The translations under genes and the position numbers were made by a program. From Gammaproteobacteria bacterium (lineage in GTDB: Bacteria > Pseudomonadota > Gammaproteobacteria > HyVt-429): a stretch of DNA of 64,000 nt. This document shows positions 1 through 7,956 of this stretch, in pieces. The DNA lies in contig JAADGI010000005.1 of NCBI GenBank assembly GCA_013152415.1, positions 1 to 64,000 of the forward strand. The letters run 5' to 3'. Below the pieces are notes generated by a model. That model worked only from the letters and a program-made list of their open reading frames with translations, ran no database searches and was not told where the DNA came from. Each line of letters opens with the position of its first letter. Within the stretch, counting starts at the first letter, position 1.

Positions 1-60
1 TTTTGGCTCAAAATCCGATTGGCTTTCACATGCAACCCGCTACTCACTTCACCGAGTCTC

Positions 61-98
61 GGCTAAAAACCGGCTTTTTCAGGGCCGACTATTTAGCC
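61..98. other. nested stem-loop downstream of the WYL-like gene
   Basis: GGCTAAA at 61-67 is the perfect complement of TTTAGCC at 92-98. Inside it CGGC (71-74) pairs with GCCG (84-87), leaving a nine-base loop. No T-run follows on either strand, so it is not a clean intrinsic terminator. It lies about 80 bases past the stop of the minus-strand WYL-like gene and could be an mRNA 3'-end structure. I see no gene in bases 1-177. Confidence 0.35.
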
Positions 99-177
99 CT
101 GCCAACGGGCCGCCACAATCCGATGATATCCACAAAACCAATTGGATTCACAAGGCCGAGAGCCCCTCTTCAGACCC

Positions 178-594
178 TCAACCCTGGAGACGATAGGTAG
201 ACTCGCCCCAACTTGTCGGTTTGGGAGGACCACAGACCTCGGGGCTGAAATAGAAATAATCTTCAATGCCTTCCTCCGCTGCCGACAGCACCTCACCGCT
301 GACCATCTTGCGAATAGTAGAGAACCCCTCTCTTTCCCGCAGGTTAAACAGCTCCGGCATCACCCTCATATTGACGATCTTCTTTAGCTGGAAGGGCCGC
401 CAGAAAGGGGGTTGGCGTTTATTTGAGCTATAGCCCCGAATTTGAAAGCTCTCTACCACATAGCGACCGCTTTTGGATCTGAATAATACATGTGGCTCAA
501 TGACTCTGGCACGAGTCTGGCCCTTGTAATAGATCTGCACGCAACGCTTATTGGCGATAGCAGCAGATAAGATTTGAACGGCATTGGGCAACAT
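178..594 (-). CDS. WYL-domain-like protein, stand-alone
   Basis: Protein of 138 residues. The middle has the pattern of a WYL domain: an Ile/Tyr-Tyr strand, a Val-Ile-Glu-Pro-His motif, a Gly-Arg-Tyr-Val-Val-Glu strand and a closing Trp-Arg-Pro-Phe segment. WYL domains usually bind ligands or nucleic acid in transcription regulators. Here no N-terminal helix-turn-helix is present, so DNA binding is not supported. The ATG at 592-594 is preferred because GGGAG stands eight bases upstream; an in-frame GTG at 634-636 would add 14 residues without a clear ribosome site. It is the last gene of the minus-strand run that begins with argD, separated from its neighbour by about 140 bases, so co-transcription is uncertain. 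Role unknown. Confidence 0.6.
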   Translation of the reverse strand: MLPNAVQILSAAIANKRCVQIYYKGQTRARVIEPHVLFRSKSGRYVVESFQIRGYSSNKRQPPFWRPFQLKKIVNMRVMPELFNLREREGFSTIRKMVSGEVLSAAEEGIEDYFYFSPEVCGPPKPTSWGESTYRLQG

Positions 595-736
595 GGCTTG
601 GTCTCCCAGGGCGACTTTGCAAAATAATTTTGGCACCTGTCACCTACTTAATATCGGCAATAGTCAGCCTGAAAGGTAGTTTATTCGGATAGGCGGTCCG
701 TTTCCCGTTACACCCGGCAGGACCAACCAGGCTGCA

Positions 737-1492
737 TTATTGAATCAGGCCGGTAACATTCAGGCTCAAAATGCGTTCGGGATCGGCCTTGCTCCGTATC
801 AGCATACGGTAGGCCTGGGGTGTTGCTTTATACCCAATGATGTCATGAAACTTCAAAGGCTCCTGGTCGGCAGGTAAAGCCGCGTTAAGCGCCTTCACTG
901 TCAATGGATAGTGGCCTGTCCGCTTCCGGTAGTCTGCCAGGCGTTGCTTGACCCTGGGTAACAGCAGCTCACCTGCCTTATCACTCTGGCGCTGGAAATG
1001 AAGACTCTTCACCCTGTCGATCAAGGCAGTGATCTCTTCCAGACGCCGAGGATGTCCCTGATTTACCTGCACCGCCTGTTCAAGCAAGCTGAATGCACCG
1101 CCAATATCCCCTTTGCCTAGCCTCCAACGGGCCTCACGCAGAGGCAGTTTGTAGTCTAGTCCGCGCCGCGCAGCCACACGGGTTTTTTGATCTCGTGAAC
1201 CGGCGAGTTGGATGGCCTGCTGGTAATAAATACGAGCAGATTGAAAGGCGTTATTTTTTTCATGGTCCTGGGCCTGGCGTAAGGCCTCCCTGGCCACTGC
1301 CACTCCGGGGAAAGAGGTTGTACCCTCGGATATAGAATAAGGCTGGTCTTTTTTGGGCGGGGACTTGGCATCCTCTCCAGCCGCAGCCACCAGGGGAACC
1401 CAAAAGATCAGCACCAAAATCACCCCGGCGCAGGGTTTCCGGACAGCCCCACAAACAGGGGCAAAGTGACTAGCGCTTAAACGCCACCACAT
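737..1492 (-). CDS. secreted TPR-like protein with pseudopilin-like C-terminus
   Basis: Protein of 251 residues from the ATG at 1490-1492, which has GAGG about seven bases upstream and overlaps the end of the ABC ATPase gene by 23 bases. A hydrophobic stretch (about residues 23-38) ending in Ala-Ala-Ala-Gly looks like a signal peptide. Residues about 67-175 are alpha-helical and TPR-like, with repeated Ala-rich helices. The C-terminus has a Leu-x-x-Tyr...Thr-Gly-x-Tyr-Pro pattern like type II pseudopilins, so a periplasmic or envelope role is likely. Function is not recognised. Earlier in-frame starts exist but would only extend the overlap into the ATPase gene. The overlap suggests the two are transcribed together. 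Confidence 0.55.
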   Translation of the reverse strand: MWWRLSASHFAPVCGAVRKPCAGVILVLIFWVPLVAAAGEDAKSPPKKDQPYSISEGTTSFPGVAVAREALRQAQDHEKNNAFQSARIYYQQAIQLAGSRDQKTRVAARRGLDYKLPLREARWRLGKGDIGGAFSLLEQAVQVNQGHPRRLEEITALIDRVKSLHFQRQSDKAGELLLPRVKQRLADYRKRTGHYPLTVKALNAALPADQEPLKFHDIIGYKATPQAYRMLIRSKADPERILSLNVTGLIQ

Positions 1493-2513
1493 GGTCGGCC
1501 TCGACCCGAATACCCACTTGTTCGCCGATGGCATGATCGGCATGGCTGGGGAAGAGCGACAAAATTTTTCCACCGCTGGCAAGTTGCAAAGTGTATAGAA
1601 TCTCTGCGCCCTTGAATGCCTTCTGAACGATTTCGGCCTTCAAGCGACTCGTAGGGTCTGGGAGCACATCATCGGGCCGCAACAGTACATCAATGGCGGT
1701 GCCTTGCTGCCACTCAAACTCACATCGGCCCTGAACGATGCCCAGTTCAGTTTCCACCTTACTGTCTGCCACCAAGGTGCCTGCCAGAAACACACCTTGA
1801 CCGATGAAATCCGCTATAAATCGAGTCGCGGGACGATGATAGAGGTTATAGGGTGAATCCCACTGTAAAATACCACCGTCATACATCACGCCCACCTCAT
1901 CCCCAAGGGAAAAGGCATCATGCTGATCATGGGTCACCAACACGCAGGTCATTTCCTGGTCTTTGAGTATCTGCCTGACCTCATCAATCAAGCGCTCTCG
2001 CAGATCAATATCCAGGTTTGAAAATGGCTCATCCATCAACAACAAATCGGGATTGGGCGCCAGGGCTCGCGCCAGGGCCACCCGCTGCTGTTGACCACCC
2101 GACATCTCGTGAGGGTATCTATCGCTCATTCCACCCAGGCCCACACGCTCCAACATCTCACCAATAAGCGCTGATTTTTCTGCACGTCCTACACGACGCA
2201 AGCCAAACCCAACATTCTGCTTCACCGTCATATGCGGGAACAGGGCATAATCCTGGAAGACCATGCCTAATCGACGGGCCTCCGGTGCGATAGTAAATCC
2301 TGGCCGTGATACACAACGCCCGTTGATCACAATCTCACCGTGGGTTAAGGCGTGAAAACCGGCAATGGCACGCAATACGGTGGTCTTACCGCAGCCACTG
2401 GGACCTAACAGGCAAACCAGACTACCCTTGGGCGTACGCATGGACAGATCACGCACAGCCACCCGATCGTCATGGCGGCACTCAATTGCGTTTAATTCAA
2501 GTAGGGCAGTCAA
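1470..2513 (-). CDS. fbpC: FbpC-type ABC transporter ATPase (orphan)
   Basis: ATP-binding subunit of 347 residues. Walker A GPSGCGKTT is at 37-45, the Q-loop FQDYALF at about 86-92, the signature SGGQQ at 138-142, Walker B LLLMDE at 157-162 and the switch His at 195. A TOBE-like C-terminal domain (about 240-347) is typical of the iron(III), sulfate and thiosulfate importers; the sequence style is closest to FbpC/FutC iron importers. The substrate is inferred only. No permease or binding protein is present in the window, so it must pair with subunits coded elsewhere. It starts 14 bases after argF, inside the arginine operon, which is an unusual place for it. The fbpC symbol is tentative. Confidence 0.8.
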   Translation of the reverse strand: MTALLELNAIECRHDDRVAVRDLSMRTPKGSLVCLLGPSGCGKTTVLRAIAGFHALTHGEIVINGRCVSRPGFTIAPEARRLGMVFQDYALFPHMTVKQNVGFGLRRVGRAEKSALIGEMLERVGLGGMSDRYPHEMSGGQQQRVALARALAPNPDLLLMDEPFSNLDIDLRERLIDEVRQILKDQEMTCVLVTHDQHDAFSLGDEVGVMYDGGILQWDSPYNLYHRPATRFIADFIGQGVFLAGTLVADSKVETELGIVQGRCEFEWQQGTAIDVLLRPDDVLPDPTSRLKAEIVQKAFKGAEILYTLQLASGGKILSLFPSHADHAIGEQVGIRVEADHVVAFKR

Positions 2514-2527
2514 TGTCTGCTAAGCCC

Positions 2528-3433
2528 CTAGGACTCTATTAACAAAAATTCGAGCAACGCCTTTTGCGCATGCAGGCGATTTTCGGCCTGCTGCCAGACC
2601 ACACTTTGGGGACCATCAATGACCTCGGCGGCCACTTCAAAACCACGATAGGCAGGCAAACAATGCATAAAGATGGCCTGTTTATCCGCCACTGCCATTA
2701 ACGCACTATCCACCATATAACCGGAAAAGGCCTTGATACGTTTCTCCTTCTCCCCCTCCTGCCCCATGCTCGCCCAGGTATCGGTTACCACGGCGTGGGC
2801 ACCCCGTGTCGCTTCACTGGGACTCTCCACTATCGTCACACAATCGGAACAGGCCGCCACCAGTTCTGCGTCGGGACCAAAACCATCGGGGGTGGCAATA
2901 CGCAATTTAAAATCAAATTGTCGTGCCGCGTTGATCCATGAATGACACATATTGTTGCCATCACCTACCCATGCGATCTCACAACCCGCAATATCGCCAC
3001 GGCACTCTTTATAGGTCTGGATATCCGCCAACAACTGGCATGGATGATATAAATCTGTCAGCCCGTTAATCACCGGCACCTGGGAGTGTTCAGCAAAGAT
3101 TTCGATCATGTCGTGACCCGAGGTGCGGATGACGATCACATCCACCATGCGTGACATCACCCGTGCAGTATCCGCCACCGGTTCGCCGCGGCCCAACTGG
3201 GAATGTTCGGCGGCCAGAAAAATTGAATTGCCCCCAAGCTGGGTCATGGCGGTTTCAAAAGAAACCCGGGTACGAGTCGATGATTTATCGAATACCAGGG
3301 CCAAGGTTGCCTGCCGTAGCGGTGTATAGCGCTCACCCTTCTTCAAGGCCTGCTTGAGTTCACCGGCACGCCCGATCACCCGCTTGAGTTCACCGGGACT
3401 CAAATCCATCAAAGATAGAAAGTGTCTCACCAT
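2528..3433 (-). CDS. argF: ornithine carbamoyltransferase
   Basis: Makes citrulline from ornithine and carbamoyl phosphate, the sixth step of arginine synthesis, in the cytoplasm. The 301-residue length is normal for the family. Carbamoyl-phosphate-binding STRTR is at 52-56, HPCQ at 130-133, an ornithine-loop DTWASMG at 218-224 and HCLP at 257-260. It starts three bases after the argD stop, with GGGTAG as a ribosome site inside the end of argD, so the two are almost certainly co-transcribed and translationally coupled. argG, which uses the product citrulline, lies separately at 11.2 kb on the other strand. Confidence 0.97.
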   Translation of the reverse strand: MVRHFLSLMDLSPGELKRVIGRAGELKQALKKGERYTPLRQATLALVFDKSSTRTRVSFETAMTQLGGNSIFLAAEHSQLGRGEPVADTARVMSRMVDVIVIRTSGHDMIEIFAEHSQVPVINGLTDLYHPCQLLADIQTYKECRGDIAGCEIAWVGDGNNMCHSWINAARQFDFKLRIATPDGFGPDAELVAACSDCVTIVESPSEATRGAHAVVTDTWASMGQEGEKEKRIKAFSGYMVDSALMAVADKQAIFMHCLPAYRGFEVAAEVIDGPQSVVWQQAENRLHAQKALLEFLLIES

Positions 3434-3436
3434 GAT

Positions 3437-4618
3437 CTACCCATATGCCTTTTCAACTACATTTATCGTGCGGCTGACGATCTCATCAGCCTCTTGATCC
3501 GTCAGGATCAGCGGTGGTAACAAACGAATGACATTGCCTGCAGTGACACTAATCAACAAGCCCTCTTTTAGGGCCTCGGCCATAAGTCCCACACAGGGCT
3601 GTTGCAGCTCGATGCCAATCATTAAACCCTGGCCGCGAATTTCCTGAACATAGTCTTTACCAGCCAATCCCAGCTTGAGACCCGCCAATATCCGCTGACC
3701 CAATGTCCGGGCCCTTTGCGCCAGACCTTGGTCCTCAAGGACAGCTATCACCGCCAATGCCACATGGCTGGCCAAAGGATTGCCCCCATAGGTTGAGCCA
3801 TGGGTACCCTTCTGGAGCACATGGGCAGCCTCGCCTTGGGCCATACAGGCCCCAATTGGGAAACCATTGCCCAGGGCCTTGGCCACCGTCATGACATCGG
3901 GTCGCGCCTGCCGGTGCTGCCAGGCAAACCACTGGCCGGTACGGCACATACCGGTCTGGATTTCGTCCAACATCAGCAACCAACCCTGCTGGTCACATAG
4001 TTGGCGCAATCCCGGAAGATAAGCTTCGTCGGGAATGACCACCCCGCCTTCACCCAAAACCGGTTCCACTAACACGGCAACAATATCATTACTGTTGGCC
4101 GCGACCTTGGCCACCGCATCCAGATCGTTATAGGGGACTCGAGTGAAACCCTGAACTAAAGGTTCAAATCCGGCCTGTACCTTACGGTTGCCGGTGGCCG
4201 ACAGGGTGGCCAGGGTGCGACCATGGAAGCTGCCCTCCATAACCACGATGGCCGGTGACTTGACTCCCCGGCCTTGCCCATAAAGACGGGCCAATTTAAT
4301 GGCTGCTTCATTGGCCTCGGCACCAGAATTGGCAAAAAATGCCCTTTCCATGCCGGCCAGTGGGGTGAGCCGCGCGGCTAACTGTTCCTGCATCGGGATG
4401 TGATAGAGGTTCGAGGTATGAATCAGGGTCGATGCCTGTTCACACAGGGCAGCTGTGACCTGCGGGTGAACATGACCCAGGCCACACACCGCAATCCCCG
4501 CCAGGGCATCCAGGTAGGACTTGCCTGTATCATCCCACAACCATACGCCCTCACCCCGCTCAAAGCTTACTGGCAGGTGGCCGTAGGTCTGCATAAGATA
4601 TTGATTCTCCATCGCCAT
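3437..4618 (-). CDS. argD: acetylornithine aminotransferase
   Basis: PLP enzyme of the class III aminotransferases that converts N-acetylglutamate semialdehyde to N-acetylornithine in arginine synthesis. The 393-residue length is normal. An Asn-Ser-Gly-Ala-Glu-Ala-Asn phosphate-site motif is near 97-103, the cofactor Asp of LMLDEIQ is at 218, and the Schiff-base Lys is 247 in VAKALGNG. First gene of the minus-strand operon. A good promoter lies upstream and a GC-rich stem-loop sits 11 bases before the ATG. The ribosome site is poor for the first ATG; the internal ATG of MQTYGH (4597) is an alternative start with GGAG 12 bases upstream. Confidence 0.96.
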   Translation of the reverse strand: MAMENQYLMQTYGHLPVSFERGEGVWLWDDTGKSYLDALAGIAVCGLGHVHPQVTAALCEQASTLIHTSNLYHIPMQEQLAARLTPLAGMERAFFANSGAEANEAAIKLARLYGQGRGVKSPAIVVMEGSFHGRTLATLSATGNRKVQAGFEPLVQGFTRVPYNDLDAVAKVAANSNDIVAVLVEPVLGEGGVVIPDEAYLPGLRQLCDQQGWLLMLDEIQTGMCRTGQWFAWQHRQARPDVMTVAKALGNGFPIGACMAQGEAAHVLQKGTHGSTYGGNPLASHVALAVIAVLEDQGLAQRARTLGQRILAGLKLGLAGKDYVQEIRGQGLMIGIELQQPCVGLMAEALKEGLLISVTAGNVIRLLPPLILTDQEADEIVSRTINVVEKAYG

Positions 4619-4629
4619 AAAATGATAAA

Positions 4630-4651
4630 GGCGCCCTCGAAATGGGGCGCC
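4630..4651 (-). promoter_or_regulatory. stem-loop in the argD leader
   Basis: GGCGCCC (4630-4636) pairs perfectly with GGGCGCC (4645-4651). Read on the minus strand, the stem is followed by TTTATCATTTT and then the argD ATG. It looks like an intrinsic terminator or attenuator placed in a leader of about 43 bases. No leader peptide or ArgR box is evident, so its function is inferred. Confidence 0.45.
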
Positions 4652-4667
4652 GTTTAGCCAAACGAAA

Positions 4668-4696
4668 ATTCTATTGGGTTATGTCGGCATTGCCAA
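4668..4696 (-). promoter_or_regulatory. sigma-70-type promoter for argD operon
   Basis: On the minus strand TTGGCA (4691-4696) and TAGAAT (4668-4673) each match five of six consensus bases and are spaced by exactly 17. Transcription would start near 4661, giving a short leader with the stem-loop at 4630-4651. Confidence 0.55.
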
Positions 4697-4712
4697 GACC
4701 ATAATGGCCTAA

Positions 4713-4746
4713 AATACAAAAGGCCCGGTCCCTAGGGGCCGGGCCT
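4713..4746 (-). terminator. intrinsic terminator of the puuD-like operon
   Basis: AGGCCCGG (4721-4728) is the perfect complement of CCGGGCCT (4739-4746). On the minus strand it is followed by the T-rich TTTGTATTTT. It begins 22 bases after the stop of the PuuD-like gene. Confidence 0.8.
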
Positions 4747-4768
4747 GCGGACAACATTGTGTCTCTTC

Positions 4769-5272
4769 TTAGCCGAAGATACCAGCGATATGGGCCGGAG
4801 TACCCACAATCATGAAGAATAACATGGGGATAGACAGCATCGTGTTAGTGCGGGAAGCCAGCAGCGCGACACGGGCGGCCTGGGCCTTTTCTCCATCAGT
4901 GGCCTCAACCAGGCCTAAGACCTTTTTCTGGTTGGGCCAAATGAGCACCCACACGTTGAACAACATGACGGTTCCCAGCCATGCACCAATACCGATATAG
5001 GCGGCACTACCCTGCAGGGTGAAGGCATTGACCCAACCGTGGCCACCGTGCTGCAGGTAATAAGAGCCGGTTATCCAGGTCACCAATGCCGCCCAACGAA
5101 ACCATAACAAGGCACAGGGGGCGATATGTTTGGCGATACCGGCCGCAGTATTGTCGGCCTTGGCCTTCTTCATGCCCGGCACCTGAACAAAATTGAAATA
5201 ATACAGCAGACCTATCCAGGTGATGCCGGCCAAAATATGAAGAAAGCGATCGAATACTAGTGTGAATTCCAT
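4769..5272 (-). CDS. PuuD-like (urate hydroxylase N-terminal-type) membrane protein
   Basis: Protein of 167 residues with about four hydrophobic segments (roughly 7-26, 56-72, 88-112 and 140-162). The N-terminal FLHILAGITWIG pattern, with a His in the first helix, and KHIAPCALLWFRW near 48-60 match the membrane domain called urate oxidase N-terminal (PuuD/DUF989-like). It is much shorter than full urate hydroxylases and has no soluble cytochrome domain, so urate use should not be assumed. The conserved His residues hint at haem binding, which is inference. The ribosome site is GGGAGA before the ATG. It follows the 32-residue membrane protein gene by 47 bases in the same operon and is closed by a strong terminator. 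Confidence 0.75.
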   Translation of the reverse strand: MEFTLVFDRFLHILAGITWIGLLYYFNFVQVPGMKKAKADNTAAGIAKHIAPCALLWFRWAALVTWITGSYYLQHGGHGWVNAFTLQGSAAYIGIGAWLGTVMLFNVWVLIWPNQKKVLGLVEATDGEKAQAARVALLASRTNTMLSIPMLFFMIVGTPAHIAGIFG

Positions 5273-5319
5273 AATGAGGTCTCCCGAGAATTTTTAGTGA
5301 ATTTAACGAACGCCACAGC

Positions 5320-5418
5320 TTATAGAGGCAAAAAATTCTTGGCGAAATAAAAGAGGATGACGGTCAGCACCACCCCGGCAATGATTGTTCCAGTAATCGA
5401 ATCGAGTGGGTTTTTCAT
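5320..5418 (-). CDS. 32-residue single-span membrane protein
   Basis: A short gene that routine calling would miss. ATG at 5416-5418, stop TAA at 5320-5322. The product begins MKNPLDSITG, continues with a hydrophobic span of about 15 residues (Thr-Ile-Ile-Ala-Gly-Val-Val to Phe-Tyr-Phe) and ends KNFLPL. A ribosome site AGGGAAA stands five bases before the ATG. A promoter with an operator-like dyad lies at the right distance upstream, and the PuuD-like gene follows. The combination of promoter, ribosome site and a clear transmembrane helix supports a real gene. The likely role is a small subunit or partner of the PuuD-like protein, which is inference. Confidence 0.6.
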   Translation of the reverse strand: MKNPLDSITGTIIAGVVLTVILFYFAKNFLPL

Positions 5419-5859
5419 AGCAGTTTCCCTGTAGGTCCAGCCTCATCGAGAGGCAAAATAATAGTTGACTAGATTAGTCAGGCAAGAGAGTAAGGGAAAT
5501 GTGCCCATATTTCAAGACGTACCACCACCCTCGCTCCAGTCCTGGGGATATGCCAAGACGTATATCACGCAGGAACGAGCGGGATCGCTGTGGCTAATTG
5601 TCCCGGATTCACCTGGAACCCAGCACTCTCGAAGATGCCCATGGCCAAAAGACCGCTCTACAGTGGATATTGCCTTTTTTCCGCTCCCTTTACGCCAAAG
5701 AGCAATCAAACAGACAAAGGACAGCCATAAATTACGGCCAGTATTGACCTAATCGACCAAAAAACCGATCATACCCCGTCCAACTAGGGTGCAATTACTA
5801 AGGCACCGCCATGGTCGAAAATACAACAACCCACTCCCACCCGCCCCGTAAGGAGACCC
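5419..5859. other. divergent intergenic region before pdhA
   Basis: About 440 bases separate the minus-strand small membrane gene from pdhA. The left end carries the promoter and dyad described separately. Open frames in the rest have no ribosome site and no family resemblance. A TTGACC at 5744-5749 could be the -35 box for pdhA, but no convincing -10 box sits at the right spacing. Confidence 0.4.
5458..5485 (-). promoter_or_regulatory. promoter with IscR/Rrf2-type operator dyad
   Basis: On the minus strand TTGCCT (5480-5485), a 16-base spacer and TATTAT (5458-5463) form a plausible sigma-70 promoter, with transcription starting near 5451. The spacer is almost filled by the dyad TGACTA-GAT-TAGTCA (5466-5480). 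Together with its flanks (about 5460-5484) the site fits the type 1 IscR consensus as I recall it at about 22 of 25 positions: ATA-S-YY, GACT, a five-base AT-rich centre, AGTC, RR-S. Placement over the promoter implies repression. Which Rrf2-family protein binds is not shown. Confidence 0.5.
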
Positions 5860-6867
5860 ATGAAAGCCAGCGATCGCAAGCGCCTGCTGCGCGAAATGAT
5901 TTTCTACCGCCGTTTTGAGGAAAGAACCTTCGAGGCCTATATGGAACGCAAGGTGGGCGGATTCCTACACCTGTACTCCGGCCAGGAATCTATCGCCACC
6001 GGGGTCCTGGAGGTGGCCAGGCCCGGCCATGATTACGTCATCACCGGTTATCGCGACCATGTCCATGCCATTAAGGCAGGGGCACCGGCACGAGAGGTCA
6101 TGGCGGAACTCTACGGTAAGGAGACTGGGTCCTCACGGGGTCGCGGGGGCTCCATGCATATCTTCGATCCCAGCGTCAATTTCATGGGGGGCTATGCCCT
6201 GGTGGGCCAACCCTTCCCGCTGGCGGCGGGCCTGGCCCTGGCCTGTAAACATAAGGGTACCGACCAGATCGCTATCTGCTTTCTCGGTGACGGTGCCAAT
6301 AATCAAGGCACCTTTCATGAAACCCTCAACATGGCATCGGTGTGGAAGCTGCCGGTGTTATTTGTTTGTGAGAACAACCTCTACGCTATCGGCACCCGCA
6401 TCGAGCGTTCTACCGCGGTGACCGATCAATATAAACGGGTGTGTGGCTACAACATCCCTGCCAGCCAGCACGATGGCCAGGATATTGATGTGGTCATGGA
6501 CTCGGCACGGAAGGCGGTCAACCACGTACGCAGCGGCAAGGGTCCCTACTTTGTGGAGTATCTGACCTATCGCTATCGTGGCCACTCCATGTCGGACTCC
6601 GGTGCCTATCGTTCTAAAGAGGAAGAGAGGGAATGGTCCAAACGTGACCCCATCATCCTATTCACCGACAAACTCAAGGATGAGGGCCTGATAAAAGATG
6701 AAGATATCAAGGCCATGGAGAAGGAGGTGGATGACGAGATCGAAAACGATTGCATCAAATTCAGCGAAGAAAGCCCCGAGCCCAAGGTTGAAGACCTGCA
6801 CAAATACGTACTTGACGACAACCCCGATCCACGCTGGATCGGACCACTACAGAATAACGAGGCCTAA
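5860..6867 (+). CDS. pdhA: pyruvate dehydrogenase E1 component, alpha subunit
   Basis: Thiamine-diphosphate decarboxylase subunit of the alpha2-beta2 type, 335 residues, normal length. The ThDP motif is seen as GDGANNQG (143-150) continuing to the Asn-Asn of CENNLYAIGT near 170-178. The RYRGHSMSD loop near 225 is the conserved region that carries the regulatory serines in mitochondrial enzymes. It decarboxylates pyruvate and passes the acetyl group to the lipoyl domain of E2. The ribosome site is AAGGAG seven bases before the ATG. pdhB follows after three bases, then the E2-E3 fusion, so the whole complex is coded together. Confidence 0.93.
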   Translation: MKASDRKRLLREMIFYRRFEERTFEAYMERKVGGFLHLYSGQESIATGVLEVARPGHDYVITGYRDHVHAIKAGAPAREVMAELYGKETGSSRGRGGSMHIFDPSVNFMGGYALVGQPFPLAAGLALACKHKGTDQIAICFLGDGANNQGTFHETLNMASVWKLPVLFVCENNLYAIGTRIERSTAVTDQYKRVCGYNIPASQHDGQDIDVVMDSARKAVNHVRSGKGPYFVEYLTYRYRGHSMSDSGAYRSKEEEREWSKRDPIILFTDKLKDEGLIKDEDIKAMEKEVDDEIENDCIKFSEESPEPKVEDLHKYVLDDNPDPRWIGPLQNNEA

Positions 6868-6870
6868 GAC

Positions 6871-7851
6871 ATGGCGGAAATTGCATATTGGGAAGCGATC
6901 CGTCGTGCCCACGAAGAAGAGTTAAACAACGATCCCAATGTCATCGTCATGGGCGAGGACATCGGTGTCGCTGGCGGCACCTACAAGGCCACACTCGGAC
7001 TTTACGACAAGTTTGGTGAACAACGGATCATCGACACACCAATATCGGAAAATTCCTTTACCGGTATCGCCATCGGTGCCTCCATGGCGGGAATCCGCCC
7101 CATCGTGGAAATTATGTCCATCAACTTTGCCCTGCTGGCCCTGGACACTCTGATCAATGCCGCCGCCAAGATTCGATACATGTCAGGCGGCCGTGCCTCC
7201 TGTCCTCTGGTGATGCGCACCCCCGGCGGCACCGCTCACCAATTGGCGGCGCAACACTCGGCCCGACTGGCGCGCATGTTTATGAGCACCTCAGGGTTAC
7301 GGGTGGTCACCCCACGGGGACCCCTGGATGCCTACGGTATGTTAAAGAGCGCGGTACGCTGTAACGATCCGGTCATCATCATCGAACACGAACAGATGTA
7401 TAACCTGCGTGGCGAGGTGCCCGACGAAGAGACCTTCCGCCCCCTGGAGGGCGCCGAAGTGGTCCGCCAAGGCAAAGATATCACCTTGATCGGTTACAAC
7501 TATAGTGTTCACCTGTGCCTGCAGGCTGCCGACAAATTGGCCAAAGACGGTATCGATGCTGAGGTGGTCGACCTGCGCGCCCTCAAACCCCTGGACCGGG
7601 AGACCATTCGTCGCTCCATAGAAAAGACCCATCGCGTGGTGATCGCCGAAGAAGATGAGGCCCCGGTGGGGGTCGGTGCAGAAATCATCGCCATCATCAA
7701 CGAAGATTGTTTCTTCGCTCTGGATGCACAACCCATTCGCATCCACGCTGCCGATGTGCCTGTACCTTACAATGCCAAGTTAGAAAAGGCCGCAATCCCC
7801 AACGCGGATGATGTCTATCAGGGTGCGTTGAAGGCGGTGGGTAAGATATAA
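6871..7851 (+). CDS. pdhB: pyruvate dehydrogenase E1 component, beta subunit
   Basis: Beta partner of the E1 heterotetramer, 326 residues. It shows the GEDIGVAGG start region with the catalytic Glu typical of transketolase-like beta subunits, the central RMFMS region and a transketolase C-terminal domain (about 200-320). It starts three bases after pdhA, so the two are translated together. Branched-chain 2-oxoacid and acetoin dehydrogenases share this fold; pyruvate is favoured from the type of E2 and the overall likeness to plastid and cyanobacterial PDH subunits. Confidence 0.92.
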   Translation: MAEIAYWEAIRRAHEEELNNDPNVIVMGEDIGVAGGTYKATLGLYDKFGEQRIIDTPISENSFTGIAIGASMAGIRPIVEIMSINFALLALDTLINAAAKIRYMSGGRASCPLVMRTPGGTAHQLAAQHSARLARMFMSTSGLRVVTPRGPLDAYGMLKSAVRCNDPVIIIEHEQMYNLRGEVPDEETFRPLEGAEVVRQGKDITLIGYNYSVHLCLQAADKLAKDGIDAEVVDLRALKPLDRETIRRSIEKTHRVVIAEEDEAPVGVGAEIIAIINEDCFFALDAQPIRIHAADVPVPYNAKLEKAAIPNADDVYQGALKAVGKI

Positions 7852-7862
7852 ATCACGATTAA

Positions 7863-7898
7863 ATACAAGAATCTAGAGATGCATCTCATCATTTGTAT
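7863..7898 (+). other. stem-loop between pdhB and the E2-E3 gene
   Basis: ATACAA (7863-7868) pairs with TTGTAT (7893-7898), and between them lies the perfect palindrome GAGATGCATCTC (7876-7887). About 14 bases later comes a run of T (7914-7920). It may be a leaky terminator or an RNA-processing site that adjusts E2-E3 expression relative to E1. The 105-base gap is AT-rich, unlike its surroundings. Confidence 0.35.
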
Positions 7899-7956
7899 CT
7901 AGTTAAAAAATTATTTTTTTATATCTTTTCAATTTTCACTTGTCACTGTTATTAAT

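Noticed and set aside
5465..5752. 95-codon plus-strand ORF before pdhA
   Set aside because: No ribosome site, no domain pattern, and it begins inside the operator-promoter region of the opposite strand.
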